Origin: a virus
Strand: one strand, 5' to 3'
DNA: 23,555 nt
Virus record (IMG/VR): IMGVR_UViG_3300046804_004541
Coordinates: 1-23,555 of that record
Numbering within the stretch: the stretch's first letter is position 1; each line of letters opens with the position of its first letter. Below the pieces are notes generated by a model that worked only from the letters and a program-made list of their open reading frames with translations, was not told where the DNA came from and made no database searches. Of this stretch, positions 1 to 6,963 are shown piece after piece. Both the position numbers and the translations under genes were made by a program.

Positions 1-1
1 G

Positions 2-70
2 GAGGGGGTGTGGGGGAGGAAGGGGGATTCTGCCAGAGATTGTTTTGAACCGCAAGCGGACTTGATTTGA
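2..70 (+). CDS. C-terminal end of an upstream gene, cut by the window edge
   Basis: An open frame enters from the left edge and stops at TGA 68-70, giving about 22 residues that end in DCFEPQADLI. The TGA overlaps the TTG start of the next gene as TTGA, the coupling seen at many junctions in this window, which is the main reason to believe this frame. A second frame (stop at 46-48) encodes a glycine-rich tail and cannot be excluded. Too little remains to name a product; a replication protein would fit the next gene. Confidence 0.35.
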   Translation, partial: EGVWGRKGDSARDCFEPQADLI

Positions 71-888
71 ATTCCGCCGGGACTTCGTCTAGGCTGGTCG
101 CCGTGAACAGATACTCCTCGATTTTCGACCCAGCCGAATACGCCGAACTGGAGTCTCGTGTCAGTTATCGGAAGCACGGAGATCTCTGCCCGACGTGCAA
201 GGGCACTGGGTACTACGAGTACAAGGGAGAGACACATGAATGCGAAAAAGACTATGACGGGATATGCATTCAAAGAAAACTGTTCCTCAGATACGAACTT
301 GCGAACATCCCTCTAGATTATCACAGAATAGATTGGGCCGATTTCGATACACAGCCAGAAGCGAAGCAATGTATAGAGGCCTACGTCAACAATCTGGATA
401 ACGCAATCGACAAAGGTCTTGGGCTATATGTCAACAGCACCGGACTTGGGACCGGCAAAACGCTGATCGGTTGTCACGTTTTGAAAGAGGCTGTGAAGAA
501 AAATAACCGAGCATACTTCTGTCAGTTTATGGATCTGGTCAATATCACTAATGATCATTATCAGAAAATAGAAGACAAACTTCTGAATTCAGACATTGTG
601 TGCATTGATGACATAGTCTCATCGAGCATATCCGTTAAGCAGAACGATCTGTTCAAGTATCTGCTTGAGAAGACAATTAGGCATCGAGTTCATAATGAGA
701 TGTCAATCATAGTCACATCCAATTTGGAGAGTGACGAATTCCTCAAAGCATACGACAGAGTATTTTCTCTGCTTATGAGTAGCGCGTTTGAGATTAAGTT
801 AAAGTCATCAATCGACTATCGTAGAGACTTTTTGGCAACAGAAATTGATGCACTTTTGCGGTCAAAAGAGATCGCACCGATAACCTAA
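67..888 (+). CDS. DnaC-like AAA+ ATPase, probable helicase loader, with N-terminal zinc finger
   Basis: The 273-residue protein has Walker A GLGTGKT (126-132), Walker B VCIDD (178-182) and a sensor-1-like VTSN (216-219), the layout of DnaC/DnaI/IstB ATPases. Proteins of this group load the replicative helicase on DNA or serve transposases; no transposase is visible, so a loader role in phage replication is inferred. Ahead of the ATPase, Cys41, Cys44, Cys59 and Cys67 form a likely zinc-binding knuckle, as in the N-terminal domain of DnaI-type loaders. The TTG start at 67 is chosen because it overlaps the preceding stop (TTGA); an in-frame GTG at 103 is the alternative and keeps every motif. 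A DnaB-like helicase is not in the window. The next gene follows after 77 bases. Confidence 0.8.
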   Translation: MNSAGTSSRLVAVNRYSSIFDPAEYAELESRVSYRKHGDLCPTCKGTGYYEYKGETHECEKDYDGICIQRKLFLRYELANIPLDYHRIDWADFDTQPEAKQCIEAYVNNLDNAIDKGLGLYVNSTGLGTGKTLIGCHVLKEAVKKNNRAYFCQFMDLVNITNDHYQKIEDKLLNSDIVCIDDIVSSSISVKQNDLFKYLLEKTIRHRVHNEMSIIVTSNLESDEFLKAYDRVFSLLMSSAFEIKLKSSIDYRRDFLATEIDALLRSKEIAPIT

Positions 889-965
889 AGAATTGTTCGA
901 TCCTACCACATCAAGACGATGCGGTTCTTTGAAATAAAACATATAGCGCCGAATTAGGAGATACG

Positions 966-2903
966 ATGACACAAGGTCATAACCTGCCAACAGACTACCA
1001 AAGATTCATTCATATTAGCCGATACGCTAGATGGGTAGACTCCCTCGGTAGAAGAGAGACATGGGAGGAAACTGTTGATAGATATTTTGACTTCATCGAA
1101 TCCAATCTTGCCAAAAAGAATGATTATAAATTGTCTGCAGAACTCAAGAAGGAGTTGCGTTCTGCAGTTCTAGACCTTGACATCATGCCGAGCATGAGAG
1201 CACTTATGACTGCTGGTCCTGCGCTTGAGCGTGACAACATCGCTGGATATAACTGTTCGTATATTCCGATCAACAGTGTTCGTTCTTTTGACGAAATCCT
1301 GTACATCCTTATGTGCGGCACCGGTGTTGGCTTCAGTGTAGAGAGACAGTTCGTCAGCGAACTGCCCGTCGTCAATGAGCATTTTGAGAACTCCCCGACC
1401 ACCATCATCGTTGAGGATTCAAAGGCTGGCTGGGCAAGAGCGCTGCGAGAACTGATCGCCATGCTTTACGCAGGCCATGTCCCCTCTTGGGATGTCAGCA
1501 AGGTTCGCCCTGCTGGTGCTCGGCTCAAGACTTTCGGCGGTCGTGCATCTGGGCCCGGTCCTCTTGAGGATCTTTTCCGTTTCTCAATCCGCACATTTCA
1601 AAATGCCGCTGGCCGTAAACTGACAAGTCTTGAATGCCATGACCTTGTTTGCAAGATCGCAGATATCGTTGTTGTTGGTGGTGTTCGTCGTTCTGCTCTT
1701 ATCTCCCTTTCCAATCTTACCGATGATCGTATGCGTCACGCTAAATCCGGCGCTTGGTGGGAGGATAATGTTCAACGCGCTCTCGCCAACAATTCTGTTT
1801 GTTATACAGAGAAGCCGGAGATGAGTTCCTTCATGGAAGAGTGGCTATCTCTTTATCAGTCGAAGAGCGGTGAGCGCGGAATCTTCAATAGGGACTCAGC
1901 CAAGAAGCACGTTGCTCGCAACGGTAGGCGTGATGTCGAATGGGACTTCGGAACGAATCCTTGCTCTGAGATCATTCTACGCCCGTATCAGTTCTGCAAT
2001 CTGACCGAGGTTGTGGTTCGCGCTGAGGATACGCCGAAGGACATTGAACGCAAGATTCGTCTGGCCACGATCCTTGGGACCTTCCAAGCGACCATGACCG
2101 ACTTCAAGTACCTTCGCAAAATCTGGAAGGACAACACAGAAGAAGAGCGCCTGCTGGGTGTTTCTTTGACCGGCATTCTGGACAATAAGTTCATGGCGAA
2201 TCGATCCAGTTCGTTGTCAGACGCTCTGGTTGGCTTCCGTGAAATGGCTGTCAAGACCAATGCTGAATTCGCCAAGAAACTCGGAATCAATCAGTCCGCC
2301 TCAATCACATGCATCAAACCCAGCGGAACTGTTTCGCAGTTGGTTGACTCTGCGTCGGGCATTCATGCTCGTCATTCTGAATATTACATTCGTCGCGTTC
2401 GTGGAGACAAGAAGGATCCTCTTACTCAGTTCATGATTGACGCTGGCATTCCTTGTGAAGACGATGTGACGAATTCTGAGAATATTGCAGTGTTTTCTTT
2501 CCCGATGAAGTCTCCAAAGGGTGCCGTGCTTCGTGATGATATGAGCGCTCTTGAGCAGTTGGAACTGTGGAAAACGTATCAATTGGAATACACAGAGCAC
2601 AAGCCTAGTATCACGGTTTCTGTCAAAGAGCACGAATGGATGGCGGTCGGTTCTTGGGTGTGGGACAACTTTGATTATGTGAGTGGCGTTTCGTTCCTGC
2701 CACATTCTGAGCACACCTATCGTCAGGCTCCTTACGAAGACATCGACAAGGACACCTACGAGAAGATGTTGTCGGAAATGCCCTCGACAATCGATTGGTC
2801 TCTTCTCGCCGACTACGAGCAGGAGGACAATACCGATGGTGTTCAGACGCTTGCCTGCTCGAATGGCGCTTGTGAGATCGTTGATGTTGGCATTTCGTCC
2901 TAG
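966..2903 (+). CDS. nrdJ: Adenosylcobalamin-dependent (class II) ribonucleotide reductase, monomeric RTPR type
   Basis: This enzyme reduces ribonucleotides, most likely triphosphates, to deoxyribonucleotides in the cytoplasm, making a thiyl radical from adenosylcobalamin. Key residues can be placed against the Lactobacillus leichmannii enzyme: Cys97 in YNCSYIP and Cys344 in FCNLTEV as the redox pair, the NPCSEI motif (331-336) with the radical Cys333 between Asn331 and Glu335, the phosphate-binding-type motif KPSGTVSQL (451-459), and a C-terminal C-x4-C pair (Cys631, Cys636) that would re-reduce the active site. At 645 residues it is shorter than the 739-residue Lactobacillus protein but has all catalytic parts. 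The start has a clear AGGAG ribosome-binding site. It supplies dNTPs for phage replication and creates a need for vitamin B12; a nickel/cobalt-permease-like gene follows directly. Confidence 0.95.
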   Translation: MTQGHNLPTDYQRFIHISRYARWVDSLGRRETWEETVDRYFDFIESNLAKKNDYKLSAELKKELRSAVLDLDIMPSMRALMTAGPALERDNIAGYNCSYIPINSVRSFDEILYILMCGTGVGFSVERQFVSELPVVNEHFENSPTTIIVEDSKAGWARALRELIAMLYAGHVPSWDVSKVRPAGARLKTFGGRASGPGPLEDLFRFSIRTFQNAAGRKLTSLECHDLVCKIADIVVVGGVRRSALISLSNLTDDRMRHAKSGAWWEDNVQRALANNSVCYTEKPEMSSFMEEWLSLYQSKSGERGIFNRDSAKKHVARNGRRDVEWDFGTNPCSEIILRPYQFCNLTEVVVRAEDTPKDIERKIRLATILGTFQATMTDFKYLRKIWKDNTEEERLLGVSLTGILDNKFMANRSSSLSDALVGFREMAVKTNAEFAKKLGINQSASITCIKPSGTVSQLVDSASGIHARHSEYYIRRVRGDKKDPLTQFMIDAGIPCEDDVTNSENIAVFSFPMKSPKGAVLRDDMSALEQLELWKTYQLEYTEHKPSITVSVKEHEWMAVGSWVWDNFDYVSGVSFLPHSEHTYRQAPYEDIDKDTYEKMLSEMPSTIDWSLLADYEQEDNTDGVQTLACSNGACEIVDVGISS

Positions 2904-2916
2904 TCTGTGTTAAAAT
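2887..2916 (+). promoter_or_regulatory. Sigma-70-like extended -10 promoter for the permease gene
   Basis: TTGGCA at 2887-2892 (five of six matches to TTGACA), an 18-base spacer and TAAAAT at 2911-2916 (five of six), preceded by TG at 2908-2909. The promoter overlaps the last codons of the reductase. Transcription would start near 2923 and produce a leader of roughly 105 nt before the permease start. The TGn extension is shared with the other promoters listed in this window. Confidence 0.5.
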
Positions 2917-2938
2917 CAAATCAAGCGATTTCCGTGCA

Positions 2939-3021
2939 ACGGGGTGATGGCCGCACGGGGCCATGTCCGGTCAGAGTTTCCTCCTTTCGCTGATCGGGCT
3001 TGCGTTGTTCAGGCACCCCGT
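2939..3021 (+). promoter_or_regulatory. Candidate structured leader RNA: four-way junction upstream of metal permease
   Basis: By eye the leader folds into a closed cloverleaf. P1 is ACGGGGTG (2939-2946) with CACCCCGT (3014-3021), eight perfect pairs. P2 is ATGGCC (2947-2952) with GGCCAT (2959-2964). P3 is CCGGTCAG (2967-2974) with CTGATCGG (2990-2997), one G-U pair, and a pyrimidine-rich 15-nt loop. P4 is GCTTG (2998-3002) with CAGGC (3010-3014), 7-nt loop, sharing one base with P1. The 3' strand of P1 ends 7 nt before the ATG, where a ribosome-binding site would be expected, and no Shine-Dalgarno sequence is seen. I do not recognise it as a cobalamin, fluoride or NiCo (czcD) riboswitch. It may also be chance structure or, if translation starts at GTG 2944, coding sequence. 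Confidence 0.4.
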
Positions 3022-3027
3022 CTAAAA

Positions 3028-3738
3028 ATGTTTGACGAATATCTAACATCATATGGAGAGGGTTGGGTATTCGTTCTCCTTGTCGGTGCTCTCCTTGGGC
3101 TTCGTCATGCCACAGACCCTGATCATCTCTCGGCTCTACTAACTCTGCGGCTGAGGAAGAAGCAGAAGTCTCCGCATATGCTCGGGGCTTCATGGGGCTT
3201 GGGTCACGCCGTATCCATGATTGTTGTTGGCATACCTTTGATTTTCTTTTTCGGAGAACTTCCGGAGGATCTCCAGAGAGGTCTTGAGTTCGCTGTTGGC
3301 GTCATGATCGCTGTTCTTGCGGCGAGAGTTTTGTGGGGCCTGATAACAATCAAAATAGATGATCACCCCCATGTCCATCATGATGGTCTTGAACATTCGC
3401 ATCCCCATACGCACACAGGCTCCGGACACTCTCATCGCTCAAATCGATCTGCGGCATTCATAGGTCTTCTCCATGGGGCCGGTGGTAGCGCGGGCGTCGT
3501 TGCACTTATTCTTAGCCGAATGCCCAATCACTGGATGGCTTCTATCGCTCTTGTGGTCGTATCGGTTTTTAGCGGTCTCTCTATGGCCCTCTGCTCATGG
3601 GTTCTTTGTCGTGGTCTTGACGCATCCGAAAGAATTGTCAACGTAAACCGAATGATCTTTATCGGATCAACATGTGCATTTTTGTTTGGAATATGGTATG
3701 CTTGCGCCGCATTTGAACTTGTCCCCTACCCCCTATAG
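3028..3738 (+). CDS. Nickel/cobalt permease-like membrane protein (NiCoT/NicO/UreH-type)
   Basis: The 236-residue protein has about six hydrophobic segments. The signature HATDPDH (27-33) matches the H-x4-D-H metal motif in the first helices of NiCoT-type transporters; WGLGHA (56-61) and GLLHGAGGSAGV (147-158) resemble later conserved motifs. A cytosolic or periplasmic loop (113-136) holds ten histidines alternating with other residues and probably binds metal. Known relatives import Ni2+ or Co2+ across the inner membrane. ATG 3028 is chosen since hydrophobic family-like sequence starts right there; GTG 2944 would add 28 residues from the structured leader. There is no Shine-Dalgarno sequence at 3028. 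Its place after a B12-dependent reductase suggests cobalt supply for corrin synthesis, but nickel uptake is equally allowed by the sequence. Confidence 0.8.
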   Translation: MFDEYLTSYGEGWVFVLLVGALLGLRHATDPDHLSALLTLRLRKKQKSPHMLGASWGLGHAVSMIVVGIPLIFFFGELPEDLQRGLEFAVGVMIAVLAARVLWGLITIKIDDHPHVHHDGLEHSHPHTHTGSGHSHRSNRSAAFIGLLHGAGGSAGVVALILSRMPNHWMASIALVVVSVFSGLSMALCSWVLCRGLDASERIVNVNRMIFIGSTCAFLFGIWYACAAFELVPYPL

Positions 3739-3750
3739 AAAGGAAAAGAA

Positions 3751-4002
3751 ATGGACATCAATAAATCCCTCCTACAACAGGCTGTCCTGAGAGCGGTTCG
3801 CTCATTCATTCAGGCCTTCCTCGTTGTCTACCCCGGTCAGGCCCTGATCAACTGGGCGATGGGCACAGGAGAACTCGATACGAACCTCCTCCGTGCAGCC
3901 GCGATCTCCGGCGGTGTCGCCGTTCTCTCGTTCCTCTGGAGATACCTCCTCGATCCTAGCCGCGTTCCCTCAATGGTTGACGCGCCGACTGACACTCACT
4001 AA
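3751..4002 (+). CDS. Putative holin
   Basis: An 83-residue protein with two hydrophobic stretches (about 15-37 and 48-66) separated by a short polar turn, a positively charged start and a polar tail. This shape and the position 2 bases upstream of the endolysin match small class II (r1t-like) holins, which form holes in the cytoplasmic membrane to release or activate the endolysin. The family assignment is by layout, not by a diagnostic motif. The start has an AAAGGA ribosome-binding site 8 bases upstream. It sits between the permease and the endolysin, so a general membrane protein role remains possible. Confidence 0.6.
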   Translation: MDINKSLLQQAVLRAVRSFIQAFLVVYPGQALINWAMGTGELDTNLLRAAAISGGVAVLSFLWRYLLDPSRVPSMVDAPTDTH

Positions 4003-4004
4003 AT

Positions 4005-4778
4005 ATGAAAACAATCAATCTCACCTCACCTCTCACCAAGGGTCCTGAAGTCAAGAAACTTCAGAGCCTGCTCAAGAAGAATCCTTACGGCTCTTTCTAC
4101 AGAGACAAGGTCGATGGAGTCTTCGGCACATACACCGCGAACTCTGTCAAGTCAGCGAAGTACTGGCTCGGCTACCCGGAGAACGAGATCAAGGCTTTTG
4201 CTGGCGACCCGCTATCTGAGTACCTTGACGGCACGAGAGAATTGCCGATGCTTTATAAGGCTCGTCGCAAGAGCCGCCTTAAGAAGTATTCACAGAACCC
4301 TTCGCTTCGTCTTCGTGAGGGCGCACTCGCAAGTGCCATTCCGTTCATTGGCGTCAAGGAGTCTCCCGCTGGCTCCAACATCGTGATGTTCTCTCAGTGG
4401 TATGGACTCATTGGTGCATGGTGCGCGATGTTTGTCACATACAACTACACTCAGGCGGGCAGCAAGGCGTTTGATAAGAACGCGGAGCGCTGGGCGTATT
4501 GTCCCTTCCTACTCGCCGACGCTCGTGCTGGTCGCAACTGGGTCAAGGAAGTCTCAATAGAGAATGTTCAGCCCGGTGATGTTGTTCTATATGATTGGGA
4601 TAAGGATAGTCTTGCTGATCATGTCGGTATCTTCGAGGCATGGACAGATAAAAAGAAGACAAAATTTACAGCAATTGAAGGTAATACGAGCGCTACTGAT
4701 AATAGTAACGGCGGAGAGGTGGCTCGTCAGTCACGCACAAAGTCGAACGTTATCGCTTTCGTTCGTGTCCTGAAGTAA
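4005..4778 (+). CDS. Endolysin: N-terminal peptidoglycan-binding domain plus CHAP amidase/peptidase domain
   Basis: The 257-residue protein starts with a peptidoglycan-binding-like repeat (about 8-65: LTKGPEVKKLQSLL ... VDGVFGTYTANSVK). A CHAP domain follows from about residue 105: the nucleophile Cys140 lies in GAWCAMFV, the general base His206 in DHVGIFE, and the third polar residue is probably Glu225 or Asn227 in EGNTS. CHAP enzymes cut peptidoglycan amide bonds, here for host lysis at the end of infection. There is no signal peptide, so export would depend on the upstream holin. The start is 2 bases after the holin stop and has no evident ribosome-binding site, pointing to translational coupling. 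A strong terminator follows. Confidence 0.9.
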   Translation: MKTINLTSPLTKGPEVKKLQSLLKKNPYGSFYRDKVDGVFGTYTANSVKSAKYWLGYPENEIKAFAGDPLSEYLDGTRELPMLYKARRKSRLKKYSQNPSLRLREGALASAIPFIGVKESPAGSNIVMFSQWYGLIGAWCAMFVTYNYTQAGSKAFDKNAERWAYCPFLLADARAGRNWVKEVSIENVQPGDVVLYDWDKDSLADHVGIFEAWTDKKKTKFTAIEGNTSATDNSNGGEVARQSRTKSNVIAFVRVLK

Positions 4779-4801
4779 TCTGACCCAAACTTCGGAGTGG
4801 G

Positions 4802-4834
4802 AAAGGGGTCGCCTTGTGCGGCCCCTTTTCTTTT
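4802..4834 (+). terminator. Rho-independent terminator after the endolysin
   Basis: AAAGGGGTCGC (4802-4812) pairs with GCGGCCCCTTT (4818-4828) through 11 pairs including one G-U, loop CTTGT, followed by TTTTCTTTT. It ends the replication/lysis transcript before tRNA-Gln. Confidence 0.9.
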
Positions 4835-4941
4835 GATAGACTCTTCATGCGGGTTGACCAATGATCCGGTCATTTGCAGACTAGGCCACGACAGGCCACA
4901 TCCTAGGAACGCACTGCACGTCCCTAGTTTGACCGCAACAG

Positions 4942-5012
4942 TGGGGGATCGTCTAAAGGCAGGACAACGGGTTTTGGTCCCGTGAATTGGGGTTCGAATC
5001 CCTGTCCCCCAG
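4942..5012 (+). tRNA. tRNA-Gln (anticodon TTG)
   Basis: Acceptor TGGGGGA/TCCCCCA, anticodon stem ACGGG/CCCGT with loop TTTTGGT (anticodon TTG at 4974-4976), and T-loop TTCGAAT. CCA is not encoded. A protein start codon lies 2 bases after the 3' end. Confidence 0.95.
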
Positions 5013-5013
5013 T

Positions 5014-5742
5014 ATGAGTAAAAAGAAAATCAAGTTCATCTCTAAGGACGCTATTTACGGTAGAGCGTTCACGCCCCCCGGCCCTGCTTCTAAAGACATA
5101 CCCAAGTGGTATAAAGAAGAAGAAAGATATATGGGCGGGGAGAAGAGATGGCATAACGACGGCTATCACGCTAGATTCAATCATTCAGTTAAAGCCTGCC
5201 CAGCAGTATACGACTCGATCACGGCTGGCTATGTGTTTTATCTTGATGCGGATGTTCATATTGAAAAGAGTCCCGAAGGCGTTATCAATGTCTCACAGGC
5301 AATTGATGACGACTATAGACTCGTTTCATTTCATGACATAAAACAGATCAGTAAATTTAATTTTGATAGAGAGTATTGGGACGATACGGTTATTTTTAAG
5401 TTTATGACCGGATGGAGAATAGAGGTGCCCAAGGGGTACTCATGTCTTTACATGCATCCCATGTGGAGAGAAGAGACACCGTTTAAGATTCTTCCCGGCA
5501 TAATTGATCAAGACAGTTATGGGTTTGTCGCAAACTTTTTCTTCTTTATTAAAAGAGGGTTTGAGGGAACAATACCCAGTGGAACTCCTATTGGCCAAGT
5601 CATTCCATTCAAAAGAGATGAATGGAGACATGAGGTCGAGTTGGGAACTAGAGAAGACTGGCAGACGATTTACATGAGCGTTAACCGAGAAATTGAAAAC
5701 GGCCACAAGAAGAAGAACTATTCCAAAAAGAGATGGCTATGA
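5014..5742 (+). CDS. Conserved phage-type protein of unknown function, paralogue of the gene at 13603-14316
   Basis: The 242-residue product has no function I recognise. It shares an ordered set of blocks with the protein encoded at 13603-14316: a start KxxIKFI, PPxPAxxxxPxWYK (about 21-33), PKGYSCLY (139-146), a TPFKxLPGIIDxDxY-type block (155-169) and GTPIGQVIPFKRDEW (190-204). The conserved PGYSCLF and GTPI-QV-PF blocks look structural, perhaps a compact beta-rich fold; there is no signal peptide or membrane segment. The start is ATG 5014, two bases past the tRNA-Gln 3' end, with no ribosome-binding site; an upstream in-frame start would lie inside the tRNA and is rejected. The stop overlaps the next start as ATGA. 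It heads a cassette with two glycosyltransferases and a methyltransferase, so a surface-modification role is a guess. Confidence 0.8.
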   Translation: MSKKKIKFISKDAIYGRAFTPPGPASKDIPKWYKEEERYMGGEKRWHNDGYHARFNHSVKACPAVYDSITAGYVFYLDADVHIEKSPEGVINVSQAIDDDYRLVSFHDIKQISKFNFDREYWDDTVIFKFMTGWRIEVPKGYSCLYMHPMWREETPFKILPGIIDQDSYGFVANFFFFIKRGFEGTIPSGTPIGQVIPFKRDEWRHEVELGTREDWQTIYMSVNREIENGHKKKNYSKKRWL

Positions 5743-6455
5743 ACATCGCGGCAATACCGGTTAAGAACAAGATTGAGTGGACTGCCCCTCTTGTAGAGCA
5801 TTTGCTTCTGCACGATGATCTAGACCAGATCTGGATATACGATAACGGCAGTACGGATATAACTCGTGAATGGGTAGAGAACCGCAAAAACATTGACCAG
5901 AGAATTACGATTTTTGATGTTCCGGATATGAAGATCTACGATATGTGGAACGATATGATTCTTATTGCCGCCGAAGAGTATAAGACTTCTAATCTTGCAA
6001 TTCTGAACAACGATATTAGACTGCCGCCCTACGCCATTAGAGATATGTCTTTAATGATGCGCAAAGAGGACTATCAGATTGCCGCTGTGGATCCGACCAG
6101 AACCGGACTGTACACCTTCTCAATTGGCTGGTGGGACCTGTCGCGAGCCCTGCCTCATCCAATTCAACCGTATTGCGAAAGGCTGCATATTGGAGACAGG
6201 ATTGGCTGGGCCTTCGTTGTTGCGGCAGAGTTCTGGAAGAATGAGAAGTACGCGATTCATCCGGACTATATTCATTATTTTGGCGATGATGATCTCTATC
6301 GCAGAGCGATGCATCGCGGTGGTAATGCCTGCATTGTGCGTGGCATTGGATGCGATCATGCGGAATCAACCACTGGTGGAATCGACGGCGATCTTTGGAA
6401 GCACGATGAGGATATCTATATGAGGTTGTGGGATGGCACATCAAGCGCAATTTGA
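5739..6455 (+). CDS. GT2-like glycosyltransferase
   Basis: The 238-residue protein shows a GT-A type nucleotide-sugar fold: N-terminal strand NIAAIPVKN, YDNGSTD (34-40), the DxD-equivalent LNNDI (89-93) for metal and sugar-nucleotide binding, and an acidic FGDDDLYRR (181-189) as the probable catalytic-base region. It would transfer a sugar to an unknown acceptor in the cytoplasm. ATG 5739 is preferred over ATG 5733 because it overlaps the previous stop as ATGA and has AAAGAG upstream. It overlaps the following methyltransferase by 23 bases. Sugar and acceptor cannot be deduced; candidates are virion proteins, DNA or host surface glycans. Confidence 0.75.
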   Translation: MNIAAIPVKNKIEWTAPLVEHLLLHDDLDQIWIYDNGSTDITREWVENRKNIDQRITIFDVPDMKIYDMWNDMILIAAEEYKTSNLAILNNDIRLPPYAIRDMSLMMRKEDYQIAAVDPTRTGLYTFSIGWWDLSRALPHPIQPYCERLHIGDRIGWAFVVAAEFWKNEKYAIHPDYIHYFGDDDLYRRAMHRGGNACIVRGIGCDHAESTTGGIDGDLWKHDEDIYMRLWDGTSSAI

Positions 6456-6963
6456 TTTTGTTCACTCAGTCAAGAACCGCTATCCAGATATGTTCGGTGG
6501 TCGAACGAAAGTTCTAGAGGTCGGTAGTCTCAACATCAACGGGACTATCCGCAATCTTTTTTCAACATCGTTTTATATCGGAATTGATCTTGAACTGGGC
6601 CCCGGAGTAGATTTGGCAGCGCCCGGTCATACAGTTCTTTTTGCTGACCGATTCTTTGATCTCTCAATCAGTTGCGAATGTTTTGAACATAATCCATACT
6701 GGGTTGAGACATTTTTGAATATGGTGAGAATGACAGACAAAATGGTCGTCTTTACCTGCGCAACAACAGACAGGCCGGAGCACGGAACGACGAGAACAAG
6801 CGAAGCCGAGTCCCCGTTCACAACAGGCATATGGGACTATTATCAGAACCTCACAGAAGATGATTTCAAAGAGTACATAGAACTAGAAAAGCATTTCGCT
6901 TTTTATGAATTCACTTCTAATGAAACAGCACACGATCTATATTTCTGGGGAATCAGAAAATGA
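6433..6963 (+). CDS. Class I SAM-dependent methyltransferase-like protein
   Basis: The 176-residue protein has a Rossmann methyltransferase outline: motif I VLEVGSLNINGT (27-38), an acidic strand-2 end YIGIDLE (48-54), and FDLSISCECFEH (about 74-85), which matches the post-strand-4 region of Methyltransf_11-type enzymes. Motif I is GSLNINGT rather than the usual GxGxG, as in some sugar or small-molecule methyltransferases found in glycosylation clusters. The start has GAGG upstream and lies inside the end of the glycosyltransferase gene; the stop overlaps the next glycosyltransferase start as ATGA. The substrate is unknown; methylation of a transferred sugar is a reasonable inference from context. 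Confidence 0.7.
   Translation: MAHQAQFDFVHSVKNRYPDMFGGRTKVLEVGSLNINGTIRNLFSTSFYIGIDLELGPGVDLAAPGHTVLFADRFFDLSISCECFEHNPYWVETFLNMVRMTDKMVVFTCATTDRPEHGTTRTSEAESPFTTGIWDYYQNLTEDDFKEYIELEKHFAFYEFTSNETAHDLYFWGIRK

Noticed and set aside
2939-3021. tRNA gene with a long anticodon arm
   Set aside because: The stem lengths resemble a tRNA (7-bp acceptor, 5-bp T-arm with 7-nt loop), but the T-loop is CGTTGTT, base 8 is not U, and the anticodon arm is an 8-bp hairpin with a 15-nt loop.
2939-3021. Fluoride (crcB) riboswitch, because of GGTGATGG and GCTGAT segments
   Set aside because: The short P1 hairpin expected right after GGTGATGG is absent and the CACC partner is at the far end; the 3' pseudoknot segment is not recognisable.
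4797-4985. 62-residue plus-strand frame after the endolysin
   Set aside because: It is made of terminator and tRNA-Gln sequence.
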